Assembly: GCA_965662565.1 (NCBI GenBank)
Contig: CBFIHS010000029.1
Span: 1-24,986 of the forward strand
DNA length: 24,986 nucleotides
Source of the DNA: UBA5109 sp965662565
GTDB lineage: Bacteria; Pseudomonadota; Gammaproteobacteria; Pseudomonadales; Pseudohongiellaceae
Reading direction: 5' to 3'
Of the stretch, positions 14,314 through 23,273 are shown one piece after another. The notes under the pieces were generated by a model. That model worked only from the letters and a program-made list of their open reading frames with translations, was not told where the DNA came from and ran no database searches. Position 1 is the first letter of the stretch. Each line of letters begins with the position of its first letter. A program made the position numbers and the translations under genes.

Positions 14314-16830
14314 TTACTCTTCTCGCAGTGCTAGTGCGGGGCTAAGTCTTGCGCTTTTAAATGCAGGGTAAATACCTGCCAATAAAGCGGCGACTATGGC
14401 TAATAGCAAAGCGTCTCCGAAAACTGAAACTGGCAGGAAGTGTTGCATGCTCCAACCAAAAGAGCGCTTATTGATAACATCAATCAAAACATCAGACATG
14501 ATTAAGCCAAGAGGGATAGCAAGAATTCCGGCAAAAATCCCCATCAAAAGTGTTTGGCTAAGAATCAACTTAACGATTTGTACTGGCGTCATGCCAGTGG
14601 CCCTTAGCGTTGCAAATTCTTTTCCACGTTCTAGCAGCAATGCCATCAAAGCACTGAGCACACCGATAAAAGCAATAATTAAAGCCAGTCCTCGTAAAAC
14701 ATTGGTAATGGCAAACGTTCGATCAAAAATCTCTAAGGTGATGTCACGGATTTCTTGATTGGGGAATATTGCTGTTTGCTCATACGCCTCTAGGGCATCA
14801 TTCACTCTTGAAAATAAATCTACTGAGCCAGCATCACCGACAATCGTCAGTCTGCTGTAATAGTTCTGATTCCACCATTGCGTATAAAGTTTTTGATGAA
14901 CGGCAATCATGCCTTGACTGGGTGTGTAGTCATAAAAAATGCCGAGCACTGGAAACTCCTTTGTTCCTTGATCGGTGGAAACACTTATCTTGGATCCTAT
15001 TTCTAAATCATGAAGCCAAGCTAGAGGCTCTGATAATAAGATGCCTTCCCCAGCATCGAAGCGACTAAGATTTTCGATGGAACTTTCTTTGAGGTAATAG
15101 CTGTCATTGGCATTAAGCTCAGTCACATTCAGTCGGGCTTTACCAAGGCTGCTTTCAACGGAAGAAGCTACTGTCGCATGGACACTGTCGACACCAGGAA
15201 TGCTCACTAAAACAGTCTTCAAATTATCATCTAGCTCAGCACCAGTAATTTCGATCTCGCCATTAAAAGATTGATCCAACCAGATAATGACAGTATTGCG
15301 AAAGCTGTCGACCATGATTCCGACGCCAATAGTTACTGAGATTGCGACAGTCAATGCAGCGACTGCCAAACCAGTTCGATTTAAACCGGTATAAATATTT
15401 CTGAGAGCCATGCGAGCAGGCAGCTTAAGATTTTTAGCAAATAAAAAGAGCAGAATTTTCAAGCTTACAGACATCAGTAGAGGCACAAGAAAACAGAAAC
15501 CAAAAATTAAAAAAGTCAGAGCAATAAAGCCGCCAATGAGACTTCCCCAGTTAGACTGCAGTAACGCAAAACCAATAAGCATCATGGCTATGCCAGCAAA
15601 GCTTATTACAGGTAAATAATTTCTCCATTCATAATGGTGTGATGCACGTTGTTGCAAGGTGATTGGTTGAGCTTGAGTGGCTCTCCAGGCCGGCAGTAAT
15701 GCCGAGAGAATGGTTATAGTGACCCCTAAAAAGAAACCCAAAAAGAGGGATTCAGGGCTGACTAAAAAGCTAGTGACATTAAGTCGATAATTTAAATCTG
15801 GAATTGCTGCGGTTACGAGATCTAGTAGCATATTTCCCAACAAATAACCTAAGGCAACACCTAGAGCGCTGGCTAGTACGCCATTGATTGCGGCTTCCGT
15901 CAGAACCAATTGATAAATTTGATTTCGTGTAACGCCTTGAGCGCGAAAAATACCAAGAGTTTTCTCGCGTCGTAAAACAGAAAGAGTGACGGTGTTATAG
16001 ATGAGCAAAGCAGCAACTAAGAGTGAGAGTAAACTCATAGCCAGCAAATTTATATGAAAAGCAGAGGTCATCTGCGTGAGAGAATCATTACGAGTTTGGG
16101 CATCAGTTAGGCTTAATCCTGCAGGCAACCAAGCTTCTATTAAAGAGACTTCTTCAGGGTTTAAGATCAGGTCGATGCTGTCTATTGTGCCGTATTTTTG
16201 CAGTATGTTTTGCGCAACACTGATATCCGCGTAGAGCATACCCTCAGTTGCGATAGGGTCTGAACTGGCGACGGTTCCAATCATTAAGAGTTTTTCAGAA
16301 GAGGCGACAGCAAGGCGATTCCTGCCTATAGAGAAGTTAAGTTCATCACCACTGTTAAAGCCGGCAGATTGCGCTGCAGTTTGACTCATAATTACGGCAT
16401 TAGTCTCGGAAATATCCAATAAGGCTGGATCAAAAAGAGAGCCCATTGATTCAAAGCCGGCTCGCTGTCGCTGTAGACTTAATTCGCTAATAATATCTTG
16501 TCCGAGGAGGGTGAATTCCTCGTTATTGATAGTGACGATACCAGTAATGGTTGGTGCTGAACGACGCAGACCGAATTCGGTTCGTAAGCTGGTGTAAATA
16601 GATTCCGGTACGCCCTCATCACCACCCACTATTTGGTGAGTAATGGAGCCATTGACTGAATCGACTGCTAAAGCAAAAGCTCGATTGGCACTGTTGTTTG
16701 CCAGATCAATGGCAACCACCATCATTACACCCAGTACTATGCCAAGGAAACTTAGCCAACTTTGCCAAGGGTGTTGGCGCGCATAGCGCCAAGCACTTAA
16801 ATAAAGTAAATGGCTACCAGGCAAAATCAC
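14314..16830 (-). CDS. ABC transporter permease, double FtsX/MacB type
   Basis: This is an 838-residue inner-membrane permease with about ten TM helices. TM1 is near 26-45, a periplasmic MacB-like domain spans about 46-255, and the first FtsX domain about 260-382. Two further helices lie at 404-455, then a TM (485-508) opens the second half with another periplasmic domain. A C-terminal FtsX domain (about 700-835) contains LLLERGKEFATLRATGM. It resembles the fused permease of LolCE/AttFG-like exporters that act on lipoproteins or lipids rather than small solutes. The start is GTG at 16830, inside the ATPase gene (17-bp overlap), with AGGA eight bases upstream. It is followed after 3 bp by the lipocalin lipoprotein. 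Confidence 0.92.
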   Translation of the reverse strand: MILPGSHLLYLSAWRYARQHPWQSWLSFLGIVLGVMMVVAIDLANNSANRAFALAVDSVNGSITHQIVGGDEGVPESIYTSLRTEFGLRRSAPTITGIVTINNEEFTLLGQDIISELSLQRQRAGFESMGSLFDPALLDISETNAVIMSQTAAQSAGFNSGDELNFSIGRNRLAVASSEKLLMIGTVASSDPIATEGMLYADISVAQNILQKYGTIDSIDLILNPEEVSLIEAWLPAGLSLTDAQTRNDSLTQMTSAFHINLLAMSLLSLLVAALLIYNTVTLSVLRREKTLGIFRAQGVTRNQIYQLVLTEAAINGVLASALGVALGYLLGNMLLDLVTAAIPDLNYRLNVTSFLVSPESLFLGFFLGVTITILSALLPAWRATQAQPITLQQRASHHYEWRNYLPVISFAGIAMMLIGFALLQSNWGSLIGGFIALTFLIFGFCFLVPLLMSVSLKILLFLFAKNLKLPARMALRNIYTGLNRTGLAVAALTVAISVTIGVGIMVDSFRNTVIIWLDQSFNGEIEITGAELDDNLKTVLVSIPGVDSVHATVASSVESSLGKARLNVTELNANDSYYLKESSIENLSRFDAGEGILLSEPLAWLHDLEIGSKISVSTDQGTKEFPVLGIFYDYTPSQGMIAVHQKLYTQWWNQNYYSRLTIVGDAGSVDLFSRVNDALEAYEQTAIFPNQEIRDITLEIFDRTFAITNVLRGLALIIAFIGVLSALMALLLERGKEFATLRATGMTPVQIVKLILSQTLLMGIFAGILAIPLGLIMSDVLIDVINKRSFGWSMQHFLPVSVFGDALLLAIVAALLAGIYPAFKSARLSPALALREE

Positions 16831-17524
16831 TAGTTCGTTCCTGCAAAACGCCGTCTTCTAAAGTGACAATTCGATCAGCGCTGTTGGCAACTTCAAGGCT
16901 ATGTGTAACAAGCAATAAAGTGCTTTGATGTTCTTTGAGGAGTTGATGTAAAGTGCTGAGAATACTTTGACCAGTGCGAGCATCTAGATTTCCAGTTGGT
17001 TCATCTGCAAGGACTAATTTAGGGCGATGAATAATGGCTCTGGCGATTGCCACCCGTTGTTGTTCCCCACCGGAAAGCTGTGAAGGGTATCTGGATGCTT
17101 TATCAGCAATACCCAGCTCTTTCATTAAAGCCGTGACTCTTGCAGAAATATCTTCAGCTGGATAGCCGTTTAGTTCTAAGGTAAACTCAATATTCTCTTG
17201 TGCAGTCAGGCTAGGGACCAAATTAAAAAATTGGTAAATAAAACCAATATGTTCACGCCTGAACAAAGTTCTTTTTTGCTCGTTTAATTGGGTAAGGTTA
17301 ATGTCATCAACTATCACAGTGCCGGAGTCAGGCATATCAATGCCACTAATAAGATTCAAAAGTGTAGATTTACCCGAGCCACTTCGCCCTAATAGAGCAA
17401 CACTTTCTCCTTTGCCGATTGTTAAACCAAGATTTTTTAAAACGACATGGCTTGATTCGGCTTCCAAATAACTACGGCCTAGATTTTCTAGTCTTATGAA
17501 ATTGTGTTTTGCTTCTGTGTTCAT
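16814..17524 (-). CDS. ABC transporter ATP-binding protein (LolD/MacB type)
   Basis: This is a 236-residue cytoplasmic ATPase that would power the adjacent FtsX-type permease. All motifs are intact: Walker A GRSGSGKST (residues 46-54), Q-loop YQFFNLVPSLTA, signature LSGGEQQRVAIARA (about 145-158), Walker B LVLADEPTGNLD and switch His in VTHS. The YQFFNLVP/LADEPTGNLD style is typical of the LolD/MacB branch. It is the first gene of the ATPase-permease-lipocalin operon, and its 3' end overlaps the permease start by 17 bp. No good ribosome site is visible before the ATG at 17524. Under 100 bp separates it from the divergent cytochrome gene, so the promoters must be close together. Confidence 0.95.
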   Translation of the reverse strand: MNTEAKHNFIRLENLGRSYLEAESSHVVLKNLGLTIGKGESVALLGRSGSGKSTLLNLISGIDMPDSGTVIVDDINLTQLNEQKRTLFRREHIGFIYQFFNLVPSLTAQENIEFTLELNGYPAEDISARVTALMKELGIADKASRYPSQLSGGEQQRVAIARAIIHRPKLVLADEPTGNLDARTGQSILSTLHQLLKEHQSTLLLVTHSLEVANSADRIVTLEDGVLQERTSDFAW

Positions 17525-17621
17525 TAGGTCTGATGCTTGTGGAAAGTGCTAGAATAGCATACTCATAAGCTCGATAGTGACCAGTCAATAATAAATAAAA
17601 GAATACAAAAACAGATAATTT

Positions 17622-19760
17622 ATGCCAAAGCTTTGCTCTTTTTTTTATTCAATTCTTGCTTTGATAGTTTTAAGCAATGCTGCCCATTCTCAGGATTTTG
17701 TTGGCAGTAGTGCTTGTGCGAGTTGTCACCAAGAGGCTTATGATAACTGGCAAGAAAGTCATCACTGGCACGCTATGGAGGAAGCATCTGTAGATTCTGT
17801 GCTGGGCGATTTCGACAATGCGAATTTCGAATACTTTGGAACTACTACTCGATTCTATACTCGGGATGGAGACTATTTCGTTGAAACCGATAACAGTCGT
17901 GGTGACTTAGAAGAATTTAAGATTTCTTATACCTTTGGTTTTTTTCCTCTACAACAGTATTTGGTAGAGTTTCCAGATGGTCGCTTACAAACTCTCAGTA
18001 TTAGCTGGGATAGCCGCCCGCAGCAAGAAGGCGGTCAAAGATGGTATCACTTATACTCTGATGATCAGATTGTTGCTGATGATATTTTGCATTGGACTGG
18101 AGTCTTTCAAAACTGGAATTCAAGATGTGCCAGTTGTCACCTTACAGATTTAAAGAAAAACTATTCTCTAGAAACTAACACTTATCAGACCAGTTGGTCT
18201 GAAATGAATGTTGGTTGTGAGGCTTGCCATGGTGCAGGCTCACAGCATATTGAATGGGCTTCAGGTGTTTCTACGCTGGAAAACAAGGGTCTTTTGTTCA
18301 ACCTAGATAAGGTATGGGAACCGCTTGCAGGGCAATTACAGATTCCTGATAGTGTCGATTTCTCTATCAGCAAACAAGTTCAGGTCTGTGCTGGATGCCA
18401 TTCCAGACGAGGTGAGTTACAAACAAGAGACATAGCTGCAGACTTTTCTGATAACTATGCACTGAGTCCTCTGCAGCAGGGGCTATACCATCCAGATGGG
18501 CAGATTTTAGATGAAGTTTACGTGGTGGGATCTTTTTTGCAGAGTAAGATGCATCAAAATTCTGTTTCCTGTACGAATTGTCATGAACCACATACTAATA
18601 AATTAAAAATTGAGGGCAACGGCTTGTGTCTTCAATGCCATGCAGCTCAAACTTTTCAAAATCAAGGCCACTTCTTTCATGAGGTCGACAGTACAGGCGC
18701 CCAATGTGTGAATTGTCATATGCCAACGACTACTTATATGGGGGTTGATGATCGTCGAGATCATGCATTTAAGATTCCCGATCCCTTAGCCAGTTTAGAA
18801 CTCGGGACGCCAAATGCTTGCACCCAATGTCATCTTGACCAAACAGATCAATGGGCTGCTGACTTTCTTCTGGAAACTCAGGGTATCAACTCAATGCGTT
18901 CCCAGCATGGCGCCATCGTTGCTAAGGCACGCTCAGGAGATAGTAGTATTGCGCCGGACTTACTTGAGTTAGCTACTGATGAAAGTAACTCAGTTATGCT
19001 GAGATCAATTGCCCTAATTGAGAGTGAGCGTTTTCCATCACAAAGAAATTTACGGGCAATTTTATCGGCACTTAATTCAGATGACCCCATCATCAGGGCA
19101 AATGCGGTTGCAGGACTCGGATTTTTGGATCCCAACGCGCGTTTGGATTACCTTCAATCCCATCTAGAGGATCCAATTAAAGCGGTACGAATGGCGGTAG
19201 CTCGACAATTATTGTCCTTGCCTCTGAATCAAGTTTCTTCAGGTTCACGAGTTTCTTTTAATGCTTTGCTGGAAGAATATGAGCAAAGTTTATTGTTCAA
19301 TGCTGATATGCCAGAACAGATGAGCGATCTTGGTATATTTTACGCAACCCGCGGTGAGCTAGATGCCGCGGCAAGAGCCTTGCTCCACGCTCTAGAGTTA
19401 TCACCTAGCTACTTACCGGCAATGATAAATTTATCGGATATTTATCGAGCGCAAGGGCGTGATGATCTCGGTGAAGTTGTTCTAAATGATGCAGTGACAC
19501 AGTATCCCGAGTCCGGAGATGCGAATTACGCGCTAGGAATTCTCTATGTCCGCACAAGTAGAACTGCCCAAGCAGTGACACACTTTAGAAGGGCGAGCGC
19601 GTTAAATCCTAATAATCCTCAATACCTGTATATCTATGGCGTTGCTCTTGCTGAAACTGGCGATTTAGCAGGCGCGATCGACGTTTTGGAGGGGGCACAA
19701 AGAGTCTTTCCGAACAATCCTGAATTTGGCGAAGCCATACAGGCTTATCGTCGTTTATAA
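17622..19760 (+). CDS. Octahaem cytochrome c with HEAT-like and TPR regions
   Basis: This is a 712-residue exported protein with a signal peptide at residues 1-23. Eight CxxCH haem sites begin at Cys32, Cys169, Cys199, Cys256, Cys317, Cys336, Cys362 and Cys400, in the arrangement of cytochrome c554/DmsE-like multihaem proteins. After the haem part, residues about 445-535 form a HEAT-like helical repeat segment (SDDPIIRANAVAGLGFLD). Residues about 565-705 carry at least three TPR units (AARALLHALELSPSYLPAM; AVTHFRRASALNPNNPQ). It is probably periplasmic, moving electrons while the repeats dock a partner. No reductase or oxidase gene is adjacent, so the substrate is unknown. It is divergent from the ABC operon and convergent with purA. 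Confidence 0.92.
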   Translation: MPKLCSFFYSILALIVLSNAAHSQDFVGSSACASCHQEAYDNWQESHHWHAMEEASVDSVLGDFDNANFEYFGTTTRFYTRDGDYFVETDNSRGDLEEFKISYTFGFFPLQQYLVEFPDGRLQTLSISWDSRPQQEGGQRWYHLYSDDQIVADDILHWTGVFQNWNSRCASCHLTDLKKNYSLETNTYQTSWSEMNVGCEACHGAGSQHIEWASGVSTLENKGLLFNLDKVWEPLAGQLQIPDSVDFSISKQVQVCAGCHSRRGELQTRDIAADFSDNYALSPLQQGLYHPDGQILDEVYVVGSFLQSKMHQNSVSCTNCHEPHTNKLKIEGNGLCLQCHAAQTFQNQGHFFHEVDSTGAQCVNCHMPTTTYMGVDDRRDHAFKIPDPLASLELGTPNACTQCHLDQTDQWAADFLLETQGINSMRSQHGAIVAKARSGDSSIAPDLLELATDESNSVMLRSIALIESERFPSQRNLRAILSALNSDDPIIRANAVAGLGFLDPNARLDYLQSHLEDPIKAVRMAVARQLLSLPLNQVSSGSRVSFNALLEEYEQSLLFNADMPEQMSDLGIFYATRGELDAAARALLHALELSPSYLPAMINLSDIYRAQGRDDLGEVVLNDAVTQYPESGDANYALGILYVRTSRTAQAVTHFRRASALNPNNPQYLYIYGVALAETGDLAGAIDVLEGAQRVFPNNPEFGEAIQAYRRL

Positions 19761-19780
19761 GCATTGGGGCAGGCGTAAGA

Positions 19781-19811
19781 GCTGGTTTTTAGTGCCAGCA
19801 AAGCTAGCACT
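19781..19811. terminator. Candidate terminator between cytochrome and purA
   Basis: Two overlapping hairpins are possible: GCTGG/CCAGC (19781-19799), and AGTGCCAGC (19791-19799) with GCTAGCACT (19803-19811; one mismatch, AAA loop). The second is followed by GAAAAATTTT. They lie between convergent stops at 19760 and 19857, fitting termination in one or both directions. The first hairpin is nearly identical to the one at 4780-4798. Confidence 0.45.
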
Positions 19812-19856
19812 GAAAAATTTTACAATCTAACTATGGAAAGTAACTAAAAAAAGTAA

Positions 19857-21149
19857 CTAGCCAAACGGGTTCGTTCGGATGATTGTTTCTTCACGGTCTG
19901 GACCAGTTGAAATAACATCGACCGGAGCTTCAATTTTCTCTTCGATGTAGCGGATATACGCTAAGGCATTTTCCGGTAATTCCTCCAAAGACTTCACTCC
20001 AAAGGTGGATTCAGACCAGCCGGGAAGTTCTTCGTATATAGGCTCAAGACTATCGTACTGATCAAAGCTCGTTAAACAAGACATGGAAGAACCATCAATG
20101 CCTTTGTAACCCACACAGACTTTTATCGTTTCAAGGCCGTCCAGAACATCCAGTTTAGTCAGGCAGATACCTGAAACAGAATTAATACGAATAGCCATTT
20201 TTAAAGCCGCCGCATCGAACCAGCCACAACGTCGGTTACGACCTGTTGTAGCACCTCGTTCTTTACCTATAGTGAATAACTGCTCTCCAACTTCATCGAA
20301 TAACTCGGTTGGGAAAGGGCCAGAACCAACTCGAGTTGTGTAGGCTTTGGTAATGCCGAGAACATAATCGAGATAAAGTGGGCCGAATCCGCTACCAGTA
20401 GCAGTTCCGCCAGCGGTAGTATTTGAGGAAGTTACAAAAGGGTAAGTGCCGTGGTCAATGTCCAGTAAAGAGCCTTGAGCACCTTCAAATAAAATATTTT
20501 CACCAGCTTTGCGGGCGTTATGAAGAATGTCGATCGTATCAGCAACCATAGGTCTTATGCGTTCGCCCATGGTTAAGCTTGAGTCCAGGGTTTCCTGATA
20601 ATCTATTTTCGCGACACCATAATAATGTTCTAGTGCGAAGTTATGGTATTCAAGAACTTCTTCTAAGCGTTTGGCAAAATGCTCAGCATTCATGAGTTCG
20701 CCTAAACGAATCCCACGTCGCGCAACTTTGTCTTCGTAGGCTGGTCCAATACCTCGGCCGGTTGTGCCGATAGCGGCATTCCCTTTTTTTAATTCTCGAG
20801 CTTGGTCAAGGGCGATATGGTAAGGCAGAATTAATGGACAGGCAGAACTGATTTTTAATTTATCTATAACAGCTAAGCCCTTGCCTTCAATCTCATCAAT
20901 TTCTTTCAATAAGGCTTCTGGTGAAAGTACAACTCCATTACCGATGATGCATTGAACGTTCTCACGCAAGATGCCTGAAGGGAGTAGGTGCAAAACGGTT
21001 TTTTCACCATTGATTACGAGGGTGTGTCCTGCATTATGACCGCCCTGAAAGCGAACAACACTTGAGGCTTTTTCTGTGAGAAGGTCAACAATCTTACCCT
21101 TACCTTCATCACCCCATTGTGTACCTAGAACTACAACACTCTTACCCAT
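19857..21149 (-). CDS. purA: Adenylosuccinate synthetase
   Basis: This roughly 430-residue cytosolic enzyme joins IMP and aspartate using GTP, the first committed step to AMP. The phosphate loop GDEGKGK lies near residue 14, followed by VRFQGGHNAGHTLV, GTTGRGIGPAYEDK, GAQGSLLDIDHGTYPFVTSSN and RCGWFDA, all diagnostic of PurA. Length matches the E. coli enzyme (432). The frame can start at GTG (21152) or the adjacent ATG (21149); AAAGG upstream fits either, and I prefer ATG. It lies downstream of hisZ by about 60 bp, the usual gammaproteobacterial arrangement. A 10-bp direct repeat AAAGTAACTA at 19837-19846 and 19850-19859 overlaps the stop codon. Confidence 0.97.
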   Translation of the reverse strand: MGKSVVVLGTQWGDEGKGKIVDLLTEKASSVVRFQGGHNAGHTLVINGEKTVLHLLPSGILRENVQCIIGNGVVLSPEALLKEIDEIEGKGLAVIDKLKISSACPLILPYHIALDQARELKKGNAAIGTTGRGIGPAYEDKVARRGIRLGELMNAEHFAKRLEEVLEYHNFALEHYYGVAKIDYQETLDSSLTMGERIRPMVADTIDILHNARKAGENILFEGAQGSLLDIDHGTYPFVTSSNTTAGGTATGSGFGPLYLDYVLGITKAYTTRVGSGPFPTELFDEVGEQLFTIGKERGATTGRNRRCGWFDAAALKMAIRINSVSGICLTKLDVLDGLETIKVCVGYKGIDGSSMSCLTSFDQYDSLEPIYEELPGWSESTFGVKSLEELPENALAYIRYIEEKIEAPVDVISTGPDREETIIRTNPFG

Positions 21150-21209
21150 CACCCTGCCTTTCTTTTGCTGAAATAAAAAAATAAATAAATGTAAATTAAA
21201 TGCTGCGCT

Positions 21210-22391
21210 TTAAAGTACTTGCAGCTGCCATTGCCCATTAAGCTGAACGATTTCCTGAGAACAACCAAGAGCTTTTGCTGAAACTTCTTGGCCGGGAAGG
21301 AAAGTTAAAACTTGATAACCTTGTTCACGTAACTCTTTAATATAGCTTTGCAGTTCGGTCTCATTAAGAGCAGGAGCAATCACTTTTTGAGTTGGAGTAA
21401 ACTCTCTTGAACCCAAGCTTAATAAATTTTTTAAATCGCTGTCGAAGCCTGTTGCAGCACGAGCTCGACCAAAACCTTCGCCGATATCATCATAGCGTCC
21501 GCCTTTGGCGATAGAAGTTCCAAAGTCATGAATATAGGCGGCAAAAACTATTCCGGTATGATACTGATAACCACGCAGTTCACTAAGATCGAAATAAAAT
21601 GATTGATCAGGGTAGCGAGCTTTGAGCTCTGAACATAACTCTTTGAGTTCAGAAAGGTCTTGCTTTACTGAGCCTGGCGCATTTGCCAAAACAGTTCCAG
21701 CTTCATCTAAAATTGATTCATCGCCACTCAAGCTAGGCAAAACTTTTAGCATCGCTATGAGTTCCTCGCTTTCATCCAGCTCATTCAAGAGGTCTTCAAT
21801 GTCTTTAGTGGCTTTGTTTTGAAGTGCAGTAAAAAGTTTTTTCTCAAGCTCAGGACCTAAATTAGCATTTTCGATTAAAGAACGGTAAATACCGATGTGA
21901 CCGAAGGCGAGCTGAACCGAATCGACTCCTGCAAGCTTAAGCGTTTCAAGCATCAAGCTAATGACTTCCAGATCGCTTTCAATGCCGCTGTGTCCATAAA
22001 GTTCTGCACCAATTCTATAAGGGCTGCGTGAACCCAGCATAATAGAAGGGCGAGTTCGTAAGACACTGCCAGCATAACAAAGACGGTTTGGGCCTTCTTG
22101 TTGAAGCACGTGAGCGTCAATGCGAGCGACTTGAGAAGTGATATCAGCACGGATGCCCATTGTGCGTCCGCTGATTTGGTCAACAACATTGAAAGTTTCA
22201 AGTTGCAATTCTTCACTGGGTACAACATTGAGGGAATCTACAAACTCAATTAGCGGAGTGATGACTAGCTCATAACCCCAGCTACGGTATAAATCTAAGA
22301 TATCACGACGAAGAGACTCTAGCTTATGTGCCTTTGGTGGAAGAATTTCATCCACGCCATCCGGCAATAACCAGCGATTGACATTGGTCAT
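21210..22391 (-). CDS. hisZ: ATP phosphoribosyltransferase regulatory subunit
   Basis: This 393-residue paralogue of the histidyl-tRNA synthetase catalytic core serves as the regulatory partner of short-form HisG in histidine synthesis. The class II synthetase-like fold shows at GVDEILPPKAHKLESLRR, then ELVITPLIEFVDSL, MGIRADITSQVARIDAH (motif 2 area) and ELRGYQYHTGIVFAAY (histidine-site area, like HisS motif LVRGLDYY). The C-terminal anticodon-binding domain of HisS is absent, which supports HisZ over HisS. The ATG is 9 bp after the hflC stop, so it is probably cotranscribed with hflKC. Presence of HisZ implies a short HisG elsewhere in the genome. Confidence 0.95.
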   Translation of the reverse strand: MTNVNRWLLPDGVDEILPPKAHKLESLRRDILDLYRSWGYELVITPLIEFVDSLNVVPSEELQLETFNVVDQISGRTMGIRADITSQVARIDAHVLQQEGPNRLCYAGSVLRTRPSIMLGSRSPYRIGAELYGHSGIESDLEVISLMLETLKLAGVDSVQLAFGHIGIYRSLIENANLGPELEKKLFTALQNKATKDIEDLLNELDESEELIAMLKVLPSLSGDESILDEAGTVLANAPGSVKQDLSELKELCSELKARYPDQSFYFDLSELRGYQYHTGIVFAAYIHDFGTSIAKGGRYDDIGEGFGRARAATGFDSDLKNLLSLGSREFTPTQKVIAPALNETELQSYIKELREQGYQVLTFLPGQEVSAKALGCSQEIVQLNGQWQLQVL

Positions 22392-22400
22392 GAGTGCTAC

Positions 22401-23273
22401 TTACTCTATCGTACTGCTGTTTAGGTATTTGAAAAATTCACTGTCTGGACTTAAAAGAAGTAAATCGCCGTTATTGCTAAAAGTTTGGCGATAGGCATTT
22501 AAGCTACGGGTAAATTCATAAAATTCCGGGTCCGCATTAAAGGCTCGTGCATAAATCTCAGCGGCTTGCGCATCACCATCACCACGAGTAATTTCCGCAT
22601 CACGATAAGCTTCAGCTTCGATAACAGTGGCAGATCTATCTGCTTCAGCTCGTATGATTTCAGACAACTCACGACCAGTTGAACGGGCCTCTGATGCTTC
22701 TTGTTGGCGTTCAGTGTTCATGCGGTTGTATACAGATTCCTGAACTTGCTCAGGGAGGTCGATTCGTTTGACGCGGATGTCCACAACTTCAATACCGAGT
22801 TCGGTAAGTGTAATTTCGTTAAGGCTGCGGGTTAAATCAGTCATGAGAACATCACGTTCTCCTGACACAACTTCGTAGACAGTTCTACTGGCAAACTGGT
22901 TTCGTAGGCCTGTATTAATACGCTGTGATAGAAGGTTGTTCGCGACATTGGCATCACCACTAGTACGGGTGTAATAGGTAGACACATCGGCTATTTGCCA
23001 CTTGGCATAAGAATCCACTTCTAAAAATTCACGCTCAGAAGTTAGGTAACTTTGAGTAGGTGCATCAAGAGCCTGAATGCGGCCATCAAAGATGCGAACC
23101 GTATGAACGCCAGGGATTTTAAAATGCAGCCCAGGGCTAACATCAGCATCGGTCACCTCACCAAAAGTTAGAAGAACGGCTCTGTCTATTTGGCGAACAA
23201 CATAAAGACAGTTGTAGGCTATGATCAGAACAACGGCGAGTAGGGCGACAGTTAAAGCATGTGATTGTTTCAT
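22401..23273 (-). CDS. hflC: HflC, SPFH-domain membrane protein
   Basis: This 290-residue inner-membrane protein forms the HflKC complex that surrounds and modulates the FtsH protease. A single N-terminal TM (about 7-27) precedes the SPFH/band 7 domain, starting VVRQIDRAVLLTFGEV and followed by PGLHFKIPGVHTVRIFDGR. A helical region (ERQQEASEARSTGRELSEII) leads to an alanine-rich coiled coil. Its ATG overlaps the hflK stop by one base (TAATG), showing translational coupling. Length is near the family norm (334 in E. coli), slightly short at the C-terminus. Confidence 0.96.
   Translation of the reverse strand: MKQSHALTVALLAVVLIIAYNCLYVVRQIDRAVLLTFGEVTDADVSPGLHFKIPGVHTVRIFDGRIQALDAPTQSYLTSEREFLEVDSYAKWQIADVSTYYTRTSGDANVANNLLSQRINTGLRNQFASRTVYEVVSGERDVLMTDLTRSLNEITLTELGIEVVDIRVKRIDLPEQVQESVYNRMNTERQQEASEARSTGRELSEIIRAEADRSATVIEAEAYRDAEITRGDGDAQAAEIYARAFNADPEFYEFTRSLNAYRQTFSNNGDLLLLSPDSEFFKYLNSSTIE

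Noticed and set aside
14396..15068. Two plus-strand frames (120 and 99 residues) opposite the ABC permease
   Set aside because: Basic, unstructured composition and full overlap with the well-supported permease gene.
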